Shown: positions 1-9,842, counted from the first letter of the stretch. The stretch: DNA of 64,000 nt from Saccharomycopsis malanga (GCA_004014935.1 CP025325.1:248001-312000); one strand, 5' to 3'. The notes: generated by a model from the sequence alone, not told the origin. Translations and numbers: made by a program.

Positions 1-477
1 AAAAAACAAAAAAAAAAAAAACGCGCTCATGCACATGCATGCACCTGTGCCAGATACCTCATAAGCGTATGCACCAAAACCTTAAACCTCGTTTGGGCAG
101 TTTTCCACCATCTGGTTTCTCAACTTGTTCTCAACAACGCGCAGGACGTAAATCCATCTAGTACCAACCGTTACTACGATATACATAGCAAGCAAATCTT
201 GCGTATCGCACAAGCATTCATTTTTGGCCTGGCCACTCGCTGTATTGTTGTCTCACATGATGCGAAAAATTAAGCGAGACAAACAAGATACGACCTGCCT
301 CTCCCCTACAGGCTGCAATGCGGAGGCACGCACTCACTCAGAAAGGAAACACTGCGAGCACTCATTTGGAATGGGAACCACTACATTAAGGACCAATCAT
401 TCACTCCGCATATATATGTATATATATAAATATATATGCACCTGCAAAGTAAGCAGATTACCACACTGCAGATAATG

Positions 478-523
478 TTTCTTTTTCACTTTACAACAAC
501 TCGGGCCTGTTGTGAAAAAGAAA
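478..523. repeat. Inverted repeat, potential hairpin
   Basis: Positions 478-489 (TTTCTTTTTCAC) and 512-523 (GTGAAAAAGAAA) are perfect 12-bp inverted complements. A few more pairs (ACAACA/TGTTGT-like) lie inside after a small bulge, leaving a short loop. It could be a terminator or transcribed hairpin. Nothing else ties it to a gene. Confidence 0.5.
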
Positions 524-1054
524 AACCACATGTAGATCCCCCCTCATGCATGCAGCATATTAAAACTCTATATTCTTCTTCGAAACGCTCGGGGCTCTGC
601 GGTAGCGGTTGTCAACGGTTTTGCACAGCATATTTGAAGCCGGATATAACTACAAAGAAACCGCACACTAAAGTTTAGCACTATGGACTTGCTGTTGAAG
701 GTCTGGTAATTCAGGTACCCTTTTTGAAAGTAACAACAATACATTACGCATGCGGGTGCAGAGGTAGGCATGACAATGCATTGCATTACTTTTTGCAACC
801 GAGTAATGCAACCCAAAAAACAAAAAAAAAAAAAAAAAAGACGCGTGCATTGCACTGCATTTGCATTGAATTGACAGCTGCACAGTGTGTAACTTGTCAT
901 TTAACCAAATTGGGATAAGAAATACAATAGTGTGCTGGCGCCTCAAAAAAAAAAAAAAGAAGAAGAACAAAACAATGTATTATTTTGTTTTGCTGATCCG
1001 AACAGTAAGGAGAAAGTTGTTATTGAAATGAAGAATCAAAAGGTTCAATGTCCT

Positions 1055-1142
1055 CAGGAGGCCTCGTGATAGGTGCATGAGCCCGCAGGAGGCCTCGTGA
1101 CATGTGCATCAGTCTCCAGGAGGCCTCGTGACAGGTGCATCA
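1055..1142. promoter_or_regulatory. Three 26-bp direct repeats at 31-bp spacing upstream of asparaginase
   Basis: Near-identical units start at 1055, 1086 and 1117. Each contains CAGGAGGCCTCGTGA followed by a TGCATCA-like end. The exact 31-bp period is close to three helical turns. The array lies about 170-260 bp upstream of the asparaginase ATG, a normal place for upstream activating or repressing sites. The binding factor is unknown. A GATAAG motif, typical of nitrogen-regulated yeast genes, occurs at about 914. Confidence 0.5.
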
Positions 1143-1312
1143 TCACACGCGACACTCACATGGGCCCACATGAATGCGCATGAGTGAAAAAAAAAAAAAG
1201 TTTTTTTTTCAATTTCTTTGGATCAACTTTTAGATGATTATATATTTTTGAAAGGTATATCAAGTAAATAAAGGCGAATTGGTTACAAAAAAAAAACCCC
1301 CCAGGTATAGTG

Positions 1313-2530
1313 ATGATATTGGAGAAGTTTATATATGTATATGTGTGTATTATTGTACAAGTTGTGGGATATGGGATTGATTTGAGTAATATATGGCAAC
1401 ACTTGGTAGAGTTTCATAGGTTTAATAATAGTCTACATTATGCGGCGGTTGCAGACGACCAGACAGCTCAAATACAGTTGAATGAGGACGTAGAATTGCC
1501 GTCAATCAAGATATTTGCGACAGGAGGCACAATAGCGTCGTCAGGAGACAGTAGCACGTCGAACGCAGGATACAGTGTCAACTTGACAATTAACGACCTT
1601 GTAAGCAACATCCCAGAGTTGTCGAGCATCGCCATGTTGGCGTACCAGCAGATCTACAACTTGGGGTCAAACGAGTTGACGTCGCACCACGTGTTGAAGC
1701 TACGGAACGAGATTACGGCCTCGTTGGACACCGGAAAGTACCAGGGCATTGTAGTGACGCATGGAACCGACACTTTGGAGGAAACAGCCTTCTTTCTCGA
1801 GTTGACGTTGGACGTGCGGCAGCCCATCTGCTTGACAGGCAGCATGAGACCCAGAACAAGCATCTCCTACGACGGCTTGATGAACTTGTACACGTCTGTG
1901 CTTGTAGCCAGCGACGCCAGTGCCTACGGGCGAGGCGTCCTCGTAGCCTTGAACGACCGCATCATTTCCGGGGTCTATGCGACCAAGCTCAACTCCAACT
2001 CCTTGGACACGTTCAAGAACGACGAGCAGGGCACCTTGGGCATGTTTGTAGACGACCAGATCAACTGGTTTATCGACAGGCCCTTCAAGCACCGCATCTC
2101 CGGCCTTTTTGCCAGCAGCCGCGCCCTCTTGGACATCCAGCATGCCTCCCAGCTCCCCGAGGTGTTGATTCTATACGGCTACCAGTCCTTGAACATTGAG
2201 TTGGTCGAATTGGCCGTCAACCACTTGGAAATTAGAGGCATTGTCCTTGCTGGCAGCGGCTCTGGTTCTTGGACTGACCATGGAAACTTGGTTTTGCAGA
2301 AACTTTCAAACCGTTTGGATATCCCTGTAGTTTACAGCACCAGAAACGCCAATGGTATTGTTCCTGTGGGTAATTTGCCTAATGGGGAGTTTAAGTACAA
2401 AGGGGCCATAGCTGCTGGGTATTTGAACCCAGCAAAAGCTAGAATTTTGCTTCAGTTGTGCTTGATTGAGGGCTATTCGCTTGATAAGATTGGATCTGTG
2501 TTTAAACTTGTCTATGGGGGAGCAAGATAG
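1313..2530 (+). CDS. L-asparaginase (type II, probably secreted)
   Basis: Hydrolyses L-asparagine to aspartate and ammonia. The ATG at 1313 is preferred over an in-frame GTG at 1310 and gives 405 residues. Residues about 7-20 are strongly hydrophobic and look like a signal peptide, so this is probably a periplasmic or cell-wall enzyme like Saccharomyces Asp3. The two family signatures are present: ATGGTIA (catalytic Thr73) and THGTDT at 149-154 (catalytic Thr152 and Asp153), plus Tyr87 in AGYSVN and a conserved TGSMRP segment. Upstream are three phased direct repeats and a GATAAG motif, which would fit nitrogen regulation (inference). The middle of the gene is clearly GC-richer than its ends. 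The last 90 bp or so, with the stop codon, recur twice downstream at 3055-3155 and 3928-4025. Confidence 0.93.
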   Translation: MILEKFIYVYVCIIVQVVGYGIDLSNIWQHLVEFHRFNNSLHYAAVADDQTAQIQLNEDVELPSIKIFATGGTIASSGDSSTSNAGYSVNLTINDLVSNIPELSSIAMLAYQQIYNLGSNELTSHHVLKLRNEITASLDTGKYQGIVVTHGTDTLEETAFFLELTLDVRQPICLTGSMRPRTSISYDGLMNLYTSVLVASDASAYGRGVLVALNDRIISGVYATKLNSNSLDTFKNDEQGTLGMFVDDQINWFIDRPFKHRISGLFASSRALLDIQHASQLPEVLILYGYQSLNIELVELAVNHLEIRGIVLAGSGSGSWTDHGNLVLQKLSNRLDIPVVYSTRNANGIVPVGNLPNGEFKYKGAIAAGYLNPAKARILLQLCLIEGYSLDKIGSVFKLVYGGAR

Positions 2531-4025
2531 TTAAGATGGGCTGCAAATTGGAAAATATTGCTGTAAATTGGAAAATATTACTGTAAATTACTAAATATTG
2601 CTATAAATTGGAAAAAATTACTATAAATTACTAAATATTGCTATAAATTGGAAAACATTTGTATAAATTGTCAAACTTTGCTATAAATTGGTGAAAATTG
2701 TACAAATTGGAAGAGTTTTCTTATAGTTTGCCAAAAATTGCTATAAATTGGAAAATATTGCTGTAAATTGGAAAAAATTGCTATAAATTGGAAAAAATTG
2801 CTATAAATTATTAAATATTGCTATAAATTGGAAAATATTACTGTAAATTGGAAAAAATTACTATAAATTGGTGAAAATTGTACAAATTGGAAGGAGTTCG
2901 CTATAAATTGGTAAAAAATTGCTATAAATTATCAAATATTGCTATGAATTGTCAAAATATTGCAAAACTTGTCAACATTTTGCTAGAAATGGAAGAATTT
3001 GCTATAAAAGGATAAATTTTGATATTAATTGATAAATTTCGTTGAAAATTGGAAGATTTTTGCTTCAATTGTGCTTGATTGAGGGCTATTCGCTTGATAA
3101 GATTGGATCTGTGTTTAAACTTGTCTATGGGGGAGCAAGATAGTTAAGATGGGCTGCAAATTGGAAAATATTGCTGTAAATTGGAAAATATTACTGTAAA
3201 TTACTAAATATTGCTATAAATTGGTAAAAAACTACTATAAATTATTAAATATTGCTATAAATTGGAAAACGTTTGTATAAACTGTCAAACTTTGCTATAA
3301 ATTGGTGAAAATTGTACAAATTGGAAGAGTTTTCTTATAGTTTGCCAAAAATTGCTATAAATTGGAAAATATTACTGTAAATTGGAAAAAATTGCTGTAA
3401 ATTGGAAAATATTGCTATAAATTGGAAAAAATTGCTATAAATTGGAAAAAATTACTATAAATCACTAAATATTGCTATAAATTGATAAATTGTGATAAAA
3501 ACTGGTGAATATTGCTATAAATTGGAAAAAATTACTATAAATTATTAAATATTGCTATAAATTGGAAATAGTTTGTATAAATTGTTAAACTTTGCTATAA
3601 ATTGGTAAACAATTGTACAAATTGGAAGAATTCTTGTACAACTTGTCAAAAATTGCTATAAATTGATAAAATTGCTATAAATTGTTCAATTTTGCAACAA
3701 CTTGTGAAAATTTTGCTAAAAATAGTAAAATGTTGCTATAAATTGGAAGGAGTTCGCTATAAATTGGTAAAAGTTTGTATAAATTGTCAAATTGCTATAA
3801 ATTGGTAAAAAAGTGCTATAAATTATCAAATATTGCAAAACTTTTCAACATTTTGCTAGAAATGGAAGAATTTGCTATAAAAGGATAAATTTTGATATTA
3901 ATTGATAAATTTCGTTGAAAATTGGAAGAATTTTGCTTCAGTTGTGGTTGATTGAGGGCTATTCGCTTGATAAAATTGGATCTGTGTTTAAACTTGTCTA
4001 TGGGGGAGCAAGATAGTTAAGATGG
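2531..4025. repeat. AT-rich minisatellite with two extra copies of the asparaginase 3' end
   Basis: The block is built from a 16-17 bp unit around CTATAAATTGGAAAAAATTG, with variants carrying TACTAAA, GTTTGTATAAATTG and similar. It is organised as higher-order units. Each starts with the terminal part of the asparaginase gene (2443-2540, again at 3055-3155 and 3928-4025) and continues with minisatellite, giving offsets of roughly 610 and 870 bp. Gene-end copies are nearly identical, so the expansion is recent or still homogenised. The copies contain only the C-terminal codons and cannot encode an enzyme. Confidence 0.9.
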
Positions 4026-4077
4026 TCGCGGAGAGATAGGTTTGCCATTTATTTGTTATTGCTATATTATTACTCCC

Positions 4078-4324
4078 GAAAAAGAGAATTTAGGACCACC
4101 GGTTCGATTCCCAAGATGAACACTTTTACTCACTGCTTTTACAATGTAGAACAGGCAACTGCAACTCTTCAAAACACAACCCAGACCAATAAATGCTAAT
4201 TTTCCAATAAAGTACCAAGTATATGGACATTTTTGGGTTTTCCTCACCATGTTTCACCAAATACCTTCAAAAATGGCTCACATATACGAAACTGATATGT
4301 ACTGGGCTTGAAAATTTGATATTA
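4078..4324 (+). mobile_element. SINE family A copy, head truncated, fused to family B
   Basis: Contains the box B-like GGTTCGATTCCC, the conserved body (GAACACTTTTACT..., TAGACCAATAAATGCT-like, TTTTTGGGTTTTCC) and the 3' domain with ATATACGAAACTGATATGTA and CTGGGCTTGAAA. The 5' box A part is missing. The AT tail runs without a gap into the family B unit that follows. Confidence 0.75.
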
Positions 4325-5275
4325 CTCAATATGCCTTACTATTGACAAGTGGCCAAGTTGGTTGAGGCATGTGCCACGCAAGCGCCAGGCAAAACAAGTG
4401 TGGCGTTCCTCACTTTAGTTTTTGGGGCTCGATTCGCGCTCTTGTTGTTTTGGAGTAATCATCAAACGTTTTTTGAAGTAAACCGATGCTATTTGGGTTT
4501 ATTTGAGTGTAAAAAAAAGCACAATAATATTTCAAATTTTTTTGCTGTATTATAGTGCTATTTATAAAAAACGAATCCTGCTTTGCAAATAAATAATTGA
4601 TATAACGGAAAATTATTCCAAGTCATATTCTAGAGTCTTTACAGCAAACCAAACAGCACATGAAATATGGTGTTGTACTCTGTAAAACTTTGAGTTTTAC
4701 ATCATGTACTTTTGTTTTGAAATTTGGCAATTACAAGTTATCAAATAGTGAGACAGTATCAGTTTGTCAAAATTAACTTATTATATGTTAAAAATCGTGT
4801 TTTTCACCTCTCAGACATTTATATTTTAACATATTTGATAGTATGTGATTGCTTTCTGTCTTGTTTGTGCTTCCTTCAGGATTTTAGTGAGCTGTTGTTC
4901 CAAGGAAACGCGAATCGCAAGAGCTGAAAAAGGTATGGTTTATTGTAGGTTCTTAAAGGAACTTATGTCTGTTAGTTGATTATTATACATCTTCAAACTA
5001 GCATATTTTGACTTCCTGTACATGTTGAACATTTTTATGGGGTCAGTAAAGCGTAATGTGGTTATTAATAAGCTTTACACCTCGTTTTAAGGGAGTCCGT
5101 TTTTAAATAAACTATTATTCCTGTCCAGGTTATGTTTGCAAATAGCTTAACAATACTTTGGCGTTGGGGTTTTATTCTCCTGCTGGTCCAGTTTTTGATT
5201 TGTTTTATTACATTCTTAAAGAAGCTGTATATTCATCGTAAATTGGTGATAAACTTGAGTATCAATTGATAAGTT
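4325..5275 (+). mobile_element. Family B repeat (about 1 kb, tRNA-like 5' segment)
   Basis: Starts with TATGCCTTACTATTGACAAG and the box A-like TGGCCAAGTTGG of a tRNA(Tyr)-like segment, then GTGTGGCGTTCCTCAC and a decayed box B-like GGCTCGATTCGCG. A long body shared with five other copies follows, including TAAAGCG...ATTAATAAGCTTTA, which can form a hairpin, and AGGGAGTCCG. No coding capacity. The similar copies lie at about 11.6, 17.2, 39.0 (minus), 50.0 and 53.9 kb. Confidence 0.75.
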
Positions 5276-5417
5276 TAGTCAATTTGAATTAGCAAATTGG
5301 AGCAAGAAAACCAATTGTGAGTAGAATAAATAAAGAATAAAGGAATTTTATGTATCTAGCCAATCAATCCGTAGAACTAGAAATATATATAAATTTACCA
5401 CCTATGAAAAAAATAAT

Positions 5418-5575
5418 AATCCAATTTTAATGTCAAATAAATCATTTTTATTAAAATAATCAACAAAACAAGAAAACATCCAATTTTAATCGAAATGTCA
5501 AATAAATCATTTTTATTAAAATACCAAAACAGCAAATCATCCAATTTTAATCGAAATGTCAAATAAAATGTCAAA
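5418..5575. repeat. Triplicated 3' flank of the kinase gene
   Basis: About 56-60 bp, with CCAATTTTAATCGAAATG, TCAAATAAATCATTTT and TATTAAAATA, is repeated three times immediately beyond the kinase stop codon. The last unit runs into the final codons. Between the repeats and the family B unit (5276-5417) the DNA is AT-rich without recognisable features. Confidence 0.8.
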
Positions 5576-6709
5576 TCATGTATATCTGAGAACCCGAAAA
5601 TGCTCTTTTCCTGGAGGCAATTTACCAGCCAACCATTTATGTTTCAAAATATCAGCAGCTTTTGGCCGGTCTTTTGGGTTTTTGACAAAGATACTTCTAA
5701 TCAAATCTTTGAAATCGTCAGTGACAATAAACCCCAAGGCATCTCTAAACTCTTCATCTTCGTCTAAGAAGGTGTAATTTATTTCCTTGGTTTTTCTTGC
5801 AATTTCTTCAGCAGTGTCTGCGTAAAAAGGGCAAACTCCATAAACCATATAGTAGAACAAAACCCCCAAAGACCAGACATCGCATTCAAAACTATGAGTT
5901 CCTTCACCTATTAACATTTCTGGGGCTATATAGCCATGAGTGCCAGCGACCCCTTTTCTGTAGACATTTGCAGGATCCAAGATCACAGCAAGTCCAAAGT
6001 CGCCTAGTTTGGCATTGTTATGTTCATCAAGAAAGATGTTTTCCAACTTGATGTCTCTGTGGACCACATATCGTTGATGGATGTGTTTCACAGCACTGGT
6101 GACTTGCAAAGCGTACAATCTGGCCTCACATTCTGCCAAACCATCACCGTTCTTGTAAATGTGGTCGAACAAATCGCCATTGGGACAATGTTCAAAAAAG
6201 AAGAATTGCTGGCGAGTGTCATTGCACGAGTGGAGTAATCTGCAAATATGCTGGTGTCGTACCAAAGTGTTTGTTTGATACTCTTGAACCACTGCATCAG
6301 GAACATGTCCCATCCGGTCAAACTTGACTATTTTGGTGGCAAAATCCTCCCCGAGGTCTGAAACCGTATGGAAACAAGTGGCAAACCCACCGCGTCCCAT
6401 CTTTCTCTTGATATGGTACAATTTGCCACACGAATAGATCACGTCGCTCGTTTCATCCCTATACAAGGTCCCTGGAAAGCTTTTGAAAACCACTGGTTCC
6501 GATGGAATATAATCCATGCAGGCTTGAGAGCCGCTGGACTTTGTTGAAACAGACGTTATGGCATCATTGTCGTCTGAAAGAAAATCAAGATTCACTGGAT
6601 ATTGATATTCCAAATCCCAAGAAGGCCCAGACACAATCGACGCTCCTCCAACATCCATATCTGTGGTAGGACCTTCATGGTAATTGGTAACCTTGCAAGT
6701 TGCAAACAT
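5576..6709 (-). CDS. Polo-like serine/threonine kinase lacking polo boxes
   Basis: A protein kinase catalytic domain. The first in-frame ATG (complement of 6707-6709) gives 377 residues; the open frame extends about 19 codons further upstream without another ATG, so a 5' exon is possible. The glycine loop GRGGFA (105-110), Lys126, HRD (217-219), DFG (237-239) and APE (262-264) are all intact, so the kinase should be active. GRGGFATCF and the YIAPEML...HSFECDVWSLG segment are closest to the polo/Cdc5 subfamily. True polo kinases carry about 300 further residues with two polo boxes. Here the protein stops some 25 residues after the last conserved kinase motif, so localisation by phosphopeptide-binding polo boxes is impossible. 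The N-terminal 90 residues are acidic and serine-rich. It is probably a diverged paralogue rather than the mitotic Cdc5. Its 3' flank is triplicated. Confidence 0.85.
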   Translation of the reverse strand: MFATCKVTNYHEGPTTDMDVGGASIVSGPSWDLEYQYPVNLDFLSDDNDAITSVSTKSSGSQACMDYIPSEPVVFKSFPGTLYRDETSDVIYSCGKLYHIKRKMGRGGFATCFHTVSDLGEDFATKIVKFDRMGHVPDAVVQEYQTNTLVRHQHICRLLHSCNDTRQQFFFFEHCPNGDLFDHIYKNGDGLAECEARLYALQVTSAVKHIHQRYVVHRDIKLENIFLDEHNNAKLGDFGLAVILDPANVYRKGVAGTHGYIAPEMLIGEGTHSFECDVWSLGVLFYYMVYGVCPFYADTAEEIARKTKEINYTFLDEDEEFRDALGFIVTDDFKDLIRSIFVKNPKDRPKAADILKHKWLAGKLPPGKEHFRVLRYT

Positions 6710-6964
6710 GACTGGCCAGTTGTAAACAGGATGACAAGCTTGAGATTTAACAAAATGAGATAACAAATGAGATTTGGATCACAGATTCTCATTGCCTTAA
6801 ATTATAAAGATTTGGCCATCCATGCTTTCCTTTCCAACAAAGGAATCCAGTGTAGAAAGGAAAAAACAAAGGATTTTGCTCATAAAAGAGCCATTTGATT
6901 TTCTCATCTATTGGAAATTACAAAGGACTGGTCTTACAAACAAAGGAATATATATCGATGTTTC

Positions 6965-7165
6965 GGCCCTGGATATGGCTCAGACAAGAGAAAAGACCTG
7001 GCAGGATAATTTAGCAAATAGTGCTCTCAGAGAAAACCGGAACACGGGCGAGAATATCATGATGGGCATTATTGAGCTTTACCAAGTCCCCTTAGACATA
7101 GCCTGTATATACGAAACTGATATGTACTGGGCTTGAGCTATATGTTATTCTTATTATTGCATTCC
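6965..7165 (+). mobile_element. SINE family A, short variant
   Basis: Reads ATGGCTCAGACAAGAGAAAA, then GACCTGGCAGGATAATTTAGC, then a second AGTGCTCTCAG unit, then skips most of the body to TTTACCAAGTCCCCTTAGA and the 3' domain TATATACGAAACTGATATG...CTGGGCTTGAG, with an AT-rich tail. The same internal deletion is shared by copies at 11.4, 22.2, 32.6 and 54.8 kb, so it is a subfamily rather than separate losses. Confidence 0.75.
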
Positions 7166-7265
7166 TCCAGATCAGTTTTACCCTCTTTAAATACTAAATA
7201 AAACACACCTTAATCCCAAAAACCTAGACTTTGACTAATCACCAATACTTGTACTATATATATAT

Positions 7266-7297
<32 letters not shown>

Positions 7298-7492
7298 TTA
7301 CTTACTGCTATGAACCCTCATGTTGAATGCATGTTTATGCATATGCATGTATTATTAAGCAGTCTTCTGCAGAATTATGCGTATATCACACCAGTCAAAA
7401 TGGGCACTTTTTGGTTATATGAGTTGATGACAATAATAATAATAGTTTAGGAATGTTTTTAGACGTGGGGAGCTGTTTGTATTAGTGATGGG

Positions 7493-7500
7493 TATAAATA
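7493..7500 (+). promoter_or_regulatory. TATA-type element (TATAAATA)
   Basis: TATAAATA lies only 16 bp before the ATG at 7516. That is closer than usual for a yeast TATA box, so it may not be the element that sets the start of this transcript. Confidence 0.3.
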
Positions 7501-7515
7501 GCAAGTAAGAGCGGT

Positions 7516-8949
7516 ATGGCTGATAAGGAATTTGAAGATTTTTACCGGCGGCATCACAAGTTGGGTGGATTTGGGAAGAAGAGGAGTAAAGGAGTGGTAA
7601 AAGTGAACAAAAGATGTAGAAAAGGCAGGAAATGGAAAAAACGAGGCAAGAAACTGGATGGTGTTAATGTGGCAAGTAAAAATGGCTGTTATGAGCAGCA
7701 GGGAATTGGGTATGATGAATGGAAAATCGGAAAATCGCGTAGTTTTGTAGATTACGAAGCCGGTCTGGTGCAGTATTATGACTGGAAAAGCGCTAGATAT
7801 GAAGAAAGCGCGGTAGATGAAGAAGAAGACAGGCCCAGCAAGAAGCTGGCAGTAACAACTAGTATAGTAAGTCACGTAAGAAGGAGCAAAAGCGCAGAAA
7901 ACAAAGCATTGGCAAACAATGGACGTGTGGCGTCTTTGAGAGCTCTAGCTTTGGCAGAATTGGTCGAGAACCACGACAGTTTGCGCTTGGGGCATGTCAG
8001 TAGCATACCAAACTGGCAGGGGGTCTGGAAGGCGTTCTGGAGCGAGCTTTTGAGGCGAGGGGTGGACAGTTTTGAGCAGTTTGATGTGTTTTGTAACTTT
8101 TTTGGGAAAAACGTTGATTTCCCCTGTCATCTTGGGCCCACAGGCTCTGCAGGAGGCCCTGTGAGAGGCTCTGTGAGAGCCAGAGTGGTGGAAGAACAGG
8201 TTATTGCCAAAATCAAGCATCGTATGGAAACCATAGCAGCCAATGCAAATGTGCAGGATTTCCTAGATAATGTGCTTGTCAGCAAGACAAGTTGCAACGA
8301 ATTGTACTTTATAAACAGCCGGCAGCAAAAAGAGTTTGTAGAAACCCCCACAAAGTACGTAATGCTAGACTGGCATGGAATAGACAGTGCACAGGCACTC
8401 CAGTTGTCAAATGTGCGCAACTTGCTAGCCCTTCGCTCGCAGCTTTCCAGCAACATGATGGCCAACTTGTGCTTGTCTTTGAAGAATGGCAAGTTGCAAA
8501 ACTTGCTTTTGTTGGTGCTCACTGGCCCTGCTGAGCCCCATTGCCTCTTACAACTTCTCGAAGCCCTGCATATATTGTACGTAGAAACAGACGTGGATCT
8601 CAGCAGACTCAAAACGTCCCTCAAGTTCATCAGGGTGAGCAGCAGGTTTGCTCGTCAAACATTGCAGGAGAAACTAAACTGTGTCCTGCGCAAGTTGCAC
8701 CGGTTTGACCAGAGACTCAGCCGTGTGTATCACGACTTGTATGTAGCCAAAAACTCTATTTTGATGGATTATCACGTATCCCCCTGTTGCTTTGAGTCGC
8801 TAGACAAGTTGTGGAGCACCAGGAGAGTTGCAAAAACTCCCTTCACTGGATATATGGTGAAAAGACCTGTCAAGATGGAACCCCCAAAGAGACAAAAGCT
8901 CGTGAATGTGAATAATACAGTTAAGGTTGATATGAAAACGTTTTTCTAG
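7516..8949 (+). CDS. Uncharacterised basic protein, 477 residues
   Basis: I do not recognise this protein. The ATG at 7516 is the only plausible start, since the next in-frame methionine is past residue 230. Residues 1-50 are very rich in Lys and Arg (KKRSKG, RKGRKWKKRGKK), like a nuclear or nucleolar signal or an RNA-binding tail. A second basic patch (KRPVKMEPPKRQK) lies near the C-terminus. Between them is a folded-looking helical domain, with RVASLRALALAELVENHDSL and then WKAFWSELLRRGVDSFEQF. The layout loosely recalls the start of Elongin-A or Rad7-type proteins, but I would not assign it on that. There are no catalytic motifs, membrane segments or zinc ligands. Codon use and length argue for a real gene. 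The final 20 codons and the 3' flank are duplicated downstream at 9262-9371. Confidence 0.7.
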   Translation: MADKEFEDFYRRHHKLGGFGKKRSKGVVKVNKRCRKGRKWKKRGKKLDGVNVASKNGCYEQQGIGYDEWKIGKSRSFVDYEAGLVQYYDWKSARYEESAVDEEEDRPSKKLAVTTSIVSHVRRSKSAENKALANNGRVASLRALALAELVENHDSLRLGHVSSIPNWQGVWKAFWSELLRRGVDSFEQFDVFCNFFGKNVDFPCHLGPTGSAGGPVRGSVRARVVEEQVIAKIKHRMETIAANANVQDFLDNVLVSKTSCNELYFINSRQQKEFVETPTKYVMLDWHGIDSAQALQLSNVRNLLALRSQLSSNMMANLCLSLKNGKLQNLLLLVLTGPAEPHCLLQLLEALHILYVETDVDLSRLKTSLKFIRVSSRFARQTLQEKLNCVLRKLHRFDQRLSRVYHDLYVAKNSILMDYHVSPCCFESLDKLWSTRRVAKTPFTGYMVKRPVKMEPPKRQKLVNVNNTVKVDMKTFF

Positions 8950-9564
8950 TTGGGTTTGCCACATAATGTATAATAAATACTTGTAGTTGAGTAAAAGAGA
9001 GTTTATTAAGAGGATTGATAATTGTCAATTTATTAAATGGATTGAGAAGTTTTATTAAGAGAATTGATAATTAGCAATTTATTAAGAGAATTGAGAAGTT
9101 TTATTACGAGGATTGATAATTATCAATTTATTAAGAAGATTGAAAAGTTTTATTAAGAAGATTGATAATTATCAATTTACTAAGAGTATTGAGAAGTGTT
9201 TATTGAGAGAATTGACAATTATCGATTTATTAAGACGATTGAGAAGTGTTCATTAAAAAAAGAGAAAAGCTCGTGAATGTGAATCATACAGTTAAGGTTG
9301 ATATGAAAACGTTTTTCTAGTTGGATTTGCCACATAATGTATAATAAATACTTGTAGTTGAGTAAAAGAAAGTACTAAAAAAAGATGACAATTATATTTG
9401 GGAAGTGTTTATTAAGAGGATTAATGGTTATCAATTTATTAAAAGGATTGAGCAATATTGATTTAGTGGAGAACTGAAAAATATCAATTTACTGAAGAAT
9501 TGAAAAATACCAATTTACTGAAGAATTGAAAAATATCAATTTACTGAAAGGATGGTAATAATAA
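8950..9564. repeat. Minisatellite with a second copy of the preceding gene's 3' end
   Basis: Units like TTTATTAAGAGGATTGATAA and TTATCAATTTATTAAGAGAA alternate with a period near 29 bp, often as 58-bp dimers. They contain the palindrome ATTGATAATTATCAAT. At 9262-9371 the array is interrupted by a copy of 8891-9000 (terminal codons, stop and 3' flank of the 477-residue gene), an offset of 371 bp. Later units drift to CAATTTACTGAAGAATTGAA. Confidence 0.85.
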
Positions 9565-9842
9565 TAATAATATTCTGAGCCCAGTAAATATCAGTTTCGT
9601 ATATAAGCCCCATTTCCAAAGAGATTTGGTAAAACTCCATGAGGAAACCCATAAACTTGGAACTTGGTTGGAAAATAAGCATTTATTTGTCTACGTCGTG
9701 TTTTGGACAGTTAAACTTTCCTGTTCAACATTATGAAAGCTTGACAAAAAAGTGTTCATGTTGGGAATTCAACTTTTGAACCAATTGCAGGTGTTTTTCT
9801 TTTCTCTCTGTAACAGCCACTGAGCCACCCTGCCCACTGATT
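9565..9842 (-). mobile_element. SINE family A, near full length
   Basis: On the minus strand: GGGTGGCTCAGTGGCTGTTA (box A), a TTGAATTCCCAACATGAACA box B region, the body, and the 3' domain CTTATATACGAAACTGATAT...CTGGGCTCAGA with a (TAT)n tail. It sits inside the minisatellite. Flanks TTTACTGAAAG and TTTACTAAGAG resemble a target duplication, but the surrounding repeat makes this ambiguous. Confidence 0.8.

Larger units (their letters stand above)
1..1312. other. Intergenic region upstream of the asparaginase gene
   Basis: No convincing coding region. It holds A-rich runs near 1-20, 818-839, 944-958 and 1187-1199, short TGCATG-rich stretches, a TATA-rich patch at 411-436, an inverted repeat at 478-523 and three phased direct repeats at 1055-1142. 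Short open frames here are interrupted, low in complexity and resemble no family I know. Confidence 0.7.
6710..7515. other. Intergenic region between kinase and unknown gene
   Basis: Divergent promoter region. It contains a short-variant SINE A copy (6965-7165), an alternating TA/CA microsatellite at about 7255-7305 and the TATA element at 7493. No gene seen. Confidence 0.7.

Noticed and set aside
4350-4460. Possible tRNA(Tyr) gene
   Set aside because: The D-arm region matches, but the anticodon arm is an 8-bp stem with a long loop and the T arm is decayed. The same sequence is in six repeats.
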